Below, in pieces: positions 6,774 to 7,977 of a DNA stretch of 7,977 bases. This stretch comes from Persephonella sp. Lineage in GTDB: Bacteria > Aquificota > Aquificia > Aquificales > Hydrogenothermaceae. How positions within the stretch are numbered: the first letter of the stretch is position 1; each line of letters starts with the position of its first letter. The stretch is from NCBI GenBank assembly GCA_027058925.1, contig JALTAS010000202.1, forward strand, positions 1-7,977. Direction: 5' to 3'. The position numbers were made by a program, and so were the translations under genes. Under the pieces are notes generated by a model. That model worked only from the letters and a program-made list of their open reading frames with translations, was not told where the DNA came from and did no database searches.

Positions 6774-7445
6774 TTGTCAAAAGTTATATTTGTTACAGCA
6801 ACGGATACAGGGGTTGGCAAAACAACAGTAAGTGCTGCCCTTGCAAAACTGCTGAAAGACAGAGGAAAAAATGTAGGATATTTTAAACCTGTTGAAACAG
6901 GCTGCGATCCAGTTTGCCATGATGCTTCCCTTTTGTCCAGAATAACAGGCCAGACTGTTGATGAGATAGTTCTCTACAGATACAGGCTACCTGTTTCCCC
7001 TCTGGTTGCACAGGAGTATGAGCTTATTGAGATAGATATGGATCGTATCCTGCTACATCTGGACGGTCTTAGAAAGAAATATGACTTTCTTATTGTTGAA
7101 GGAGCAGGAGGAATTAAAGTTCCTATAACCGAATCTGACGGAAATATCCTGACTTATCTTGATTTTGTGTATCAGGCTTCATTACCTGTATTGATTGTAT
7201 CAAGGGCAGGTTTGGGAACTATAAATCATACTGTTTTAACAGTTGATGCCCTGAACTCAATAAATGCACAGATAAAGGGAATCATAATTAACGGTTTCAA
7301 AGGAAATGATCCCTCAGAAGAAAAAAATCCTGAAATAATCCAGATGATGACTGGTGTTGACATTCTTGCTGTTTGCAGCAAGTCTGACGATCCTGTGGAT
7401 GAATGCAGTAAAAAATTAGAACCTGTTATTGATATAATTTTTTAA
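6774..7445 (+). CDS. bioD: ATP-dependent dethiobiotin synthetase BioD
   Basis: BioD closes the ureido ring of dethiobiotin from 7,8-diaminononanoate, CO2 and ATP, the penultimate step of biotin synthesis. The 223 residues are a normal length. The P-loop TDTGVGKT lies at 10-17 with Lys16, the substrate-binding Lys38 in FKPVETG (37-43), Asp50 in CHDASLL, and the conserved VEGAGG at 108-113 with Glu109. The start is TTG at 6774, the first base after the stop of the Cys-rich gene. AAGG (6764-6767) lies six bases upstream inside that gene, and the P-loop is so close to the N-terminus that no later start is possible. No other bio gene is in the window. The 3' end overlaps the convergent CZB gene by four bases (TTAA, 7442-7445). 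A hairpin with a T-tract follows. Confidence 0.95.
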   Translation: MSKVIFVTATDTGVGKTTVSAALAKLLKDRGKNVGYFKPVETGCDPVCHDASLLSRITGQTVDEIVLYRYRLPVSPLVAQEYELIEIDMDRILLHLDGLRKKYDFLIVEGAGGIKVPITESDGNILTYLDFVYQASLPVLIVSRAGLGTINHTVLTVDALNSINAQIKGIIINGFKGNDPSEEKNPEIIQMMTGVDILAVCSKSDDPVDECSKKLEPVIDIIF

Positions 7446-7460
7446 ATACTGCATCTTTTT
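7403..7460 (+). terminator. Candidate intrinsic terminator of bioD overlapping its stop codon
   Basis: ATGCAGTA (7403-7410) pairs perfectly with TACTGCAT (7447-7454). Inside it, AAAAATTA (7411-7418) pairs with TAATTTTT (7435-7442). The bases between the two right-hand arms (TAAA, 7443-7446) would bulge out and contain the bioD stop codon. CTTTTT (7455-7460) follows directly on the plus strand, as expected for a terminator of the bioD transcript. The stem is AT-rich with a loop of about 16 bases. Most of the right arm lies in the 3' end of the convergent CZB gene. Confidence 0.5.
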
Positions 7461-7954
7461 ACAAACTCAGCCAGTTTTCTTATACTTTCAACAACATTTT
7501 GGGACAGAGATATAAGTTCAAAACTTTGTTCCATAGCCTCAACAACTTTTCCAGTCTTGAAGTTTTCTAATATTTTATCTCCAAGCTGGTGAAAATCTTT
7601 GTGGGGTTTTTCTATTTTTGAAAACCTTTCAACAGCTTCAGTTCCCATATCAGAAATCTCTTCTTTACCAACTGTGTAATACCACTTTCCGAGTGCACAT
7701 TCTGTGAAATGTGGAGGTGTCCAGTCAGATTTACCGGATATTACATCGGTAAGATTTTTCATATAAACAGAATGGTCTATTATCCTTTGGAGAAGATCAA
7801 GGTATAGGGCCAGATTTTTGTCTGGATAAATCTCCTGAGATTTTAAAACATTTTTCCAGGATTCAAGCTGTTCATCAAGAGCTTCAGATGTAAAATTATT
7901 CAGATTGTTTATAGAAGTGTAAAGCTTTTCAAACTCTCCTTTAAATTCATTCAT
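7442..7954 (-). CDS. CZB-domain (chemoreceptor zinc-binding) protein, possibly 5'-incomplete
   Basis: Numbered from the first ATG in the window, this is a 170-residue protein with the CZB signature: His61 in IIDHSVYMKNL, Cys86 in TECALGKWYY (84-93), and His118 and His122 in KPHKDFHQL. This is the His/Cys/His/His set that binds zinc in chemoreceptors and diguanylate cyclases regulated by zinc or by cysteine oxidation. Residues 1-40 look like an amphipathic, possibly coiled-coil helix. No transmembrane segment, GGDEF or MCP signalling domain is visible here. The frame stays open upstream of the ATG (7954) through all 23 remaining bases, and no SD precedes that ATG. The gene may therefore be the C-terminal part of a longer receptor or enzyme that continues past the window. 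The 3' end overlaps bioD by four bases. The CZB call is firm; whether the protein stands alone is open. Confidence 0.8.
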   Translation of the reverse strand: MNEFKGEFEKLYTSINNLNNFTSEALDEQLESWKNVLKSQEIYPDKNLALYLDLLQRIIDHSVYMKNLTDVISGKSDWTPPHFTECALGKWYYTVGKEEISDMGTEAVERFSKIEKPHKDFHQLGDKILENFKTGKVVEAMEQSFELISLSQNVVESIRKLAEFVKRCSI

Positions 7955-7977
7955 AATATCAATAAGATTTACAGAGG

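Overview
This window looks like core chromosome from an AT-rich, probably thermophilic bacterium. Arginine is written almost entirely with AGA/AGG, and ATA is common for isoleucine. The proteins are lysine- and glutamate-rich, and there is a long-form TrpB2. Together these fit the Aquificota (a Hydrogenothermaceae-like lineage) best. That placement is inference from codon style and gene content, not from a marker search. Gene density is extreme: no gap between genes exceeds about 60 bases, and several genes abut or overlap.

Layout, left to right. Three forward genes come first: truA (tRNA pseudouridine synthase), era (ribosome-assembly GTPase) and mgtE (Mg2+ channel/transporter). era and mgtE are only 10 bases apart and probably cotranscribed. 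mgtE meets trpB2 (reverse strand) tail to tail with a 4-base overlap. trpB2 is a solitary TrpB2-type tryptophan synthase beta chain with a very strong Shine-Dalgarno (SD) sequence. A 47-base divergent intergenic region follows, then a forward major-facilitator transporter that lacks a recognisable SD. Next is a tight forward group: fabD (malonyl-CoA:ACP transacylase) with its own TATAAT box, a 68-residue exported protein with six cysteines, and bioD (dethiobiotin synthetase). bioD also converges with a 4-base overlap on a reverse-strand CZB (chemoreceptor zinc-binding) protein. The reading frame of that last protein stays open to the window edge, so it may be incomplete.

How the genes fit together. 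truA and era both serve translation. fabD and bioD are linked through lipid synthesis: biotin is the cofactor of acetyl-CoA carboxylase, which makes the malonyl-CoA that FabD uses. The small Cys-rich protein between them has no recognised role. The other genes (mgtE, trpB2, transporter, CZB protein) are independent housekeeping or sensory functions.

I see no mobile element, CRISPR array, tRNA, rRNA or phage gene, and nothing that amounts to a new multi-gene system. The parts most worth a second look are the Cys-rich exported protein, the hairpins placed inside coding DNA at both convergent junctions, the altered pore-region motif in MgtE, and the CZB protein.
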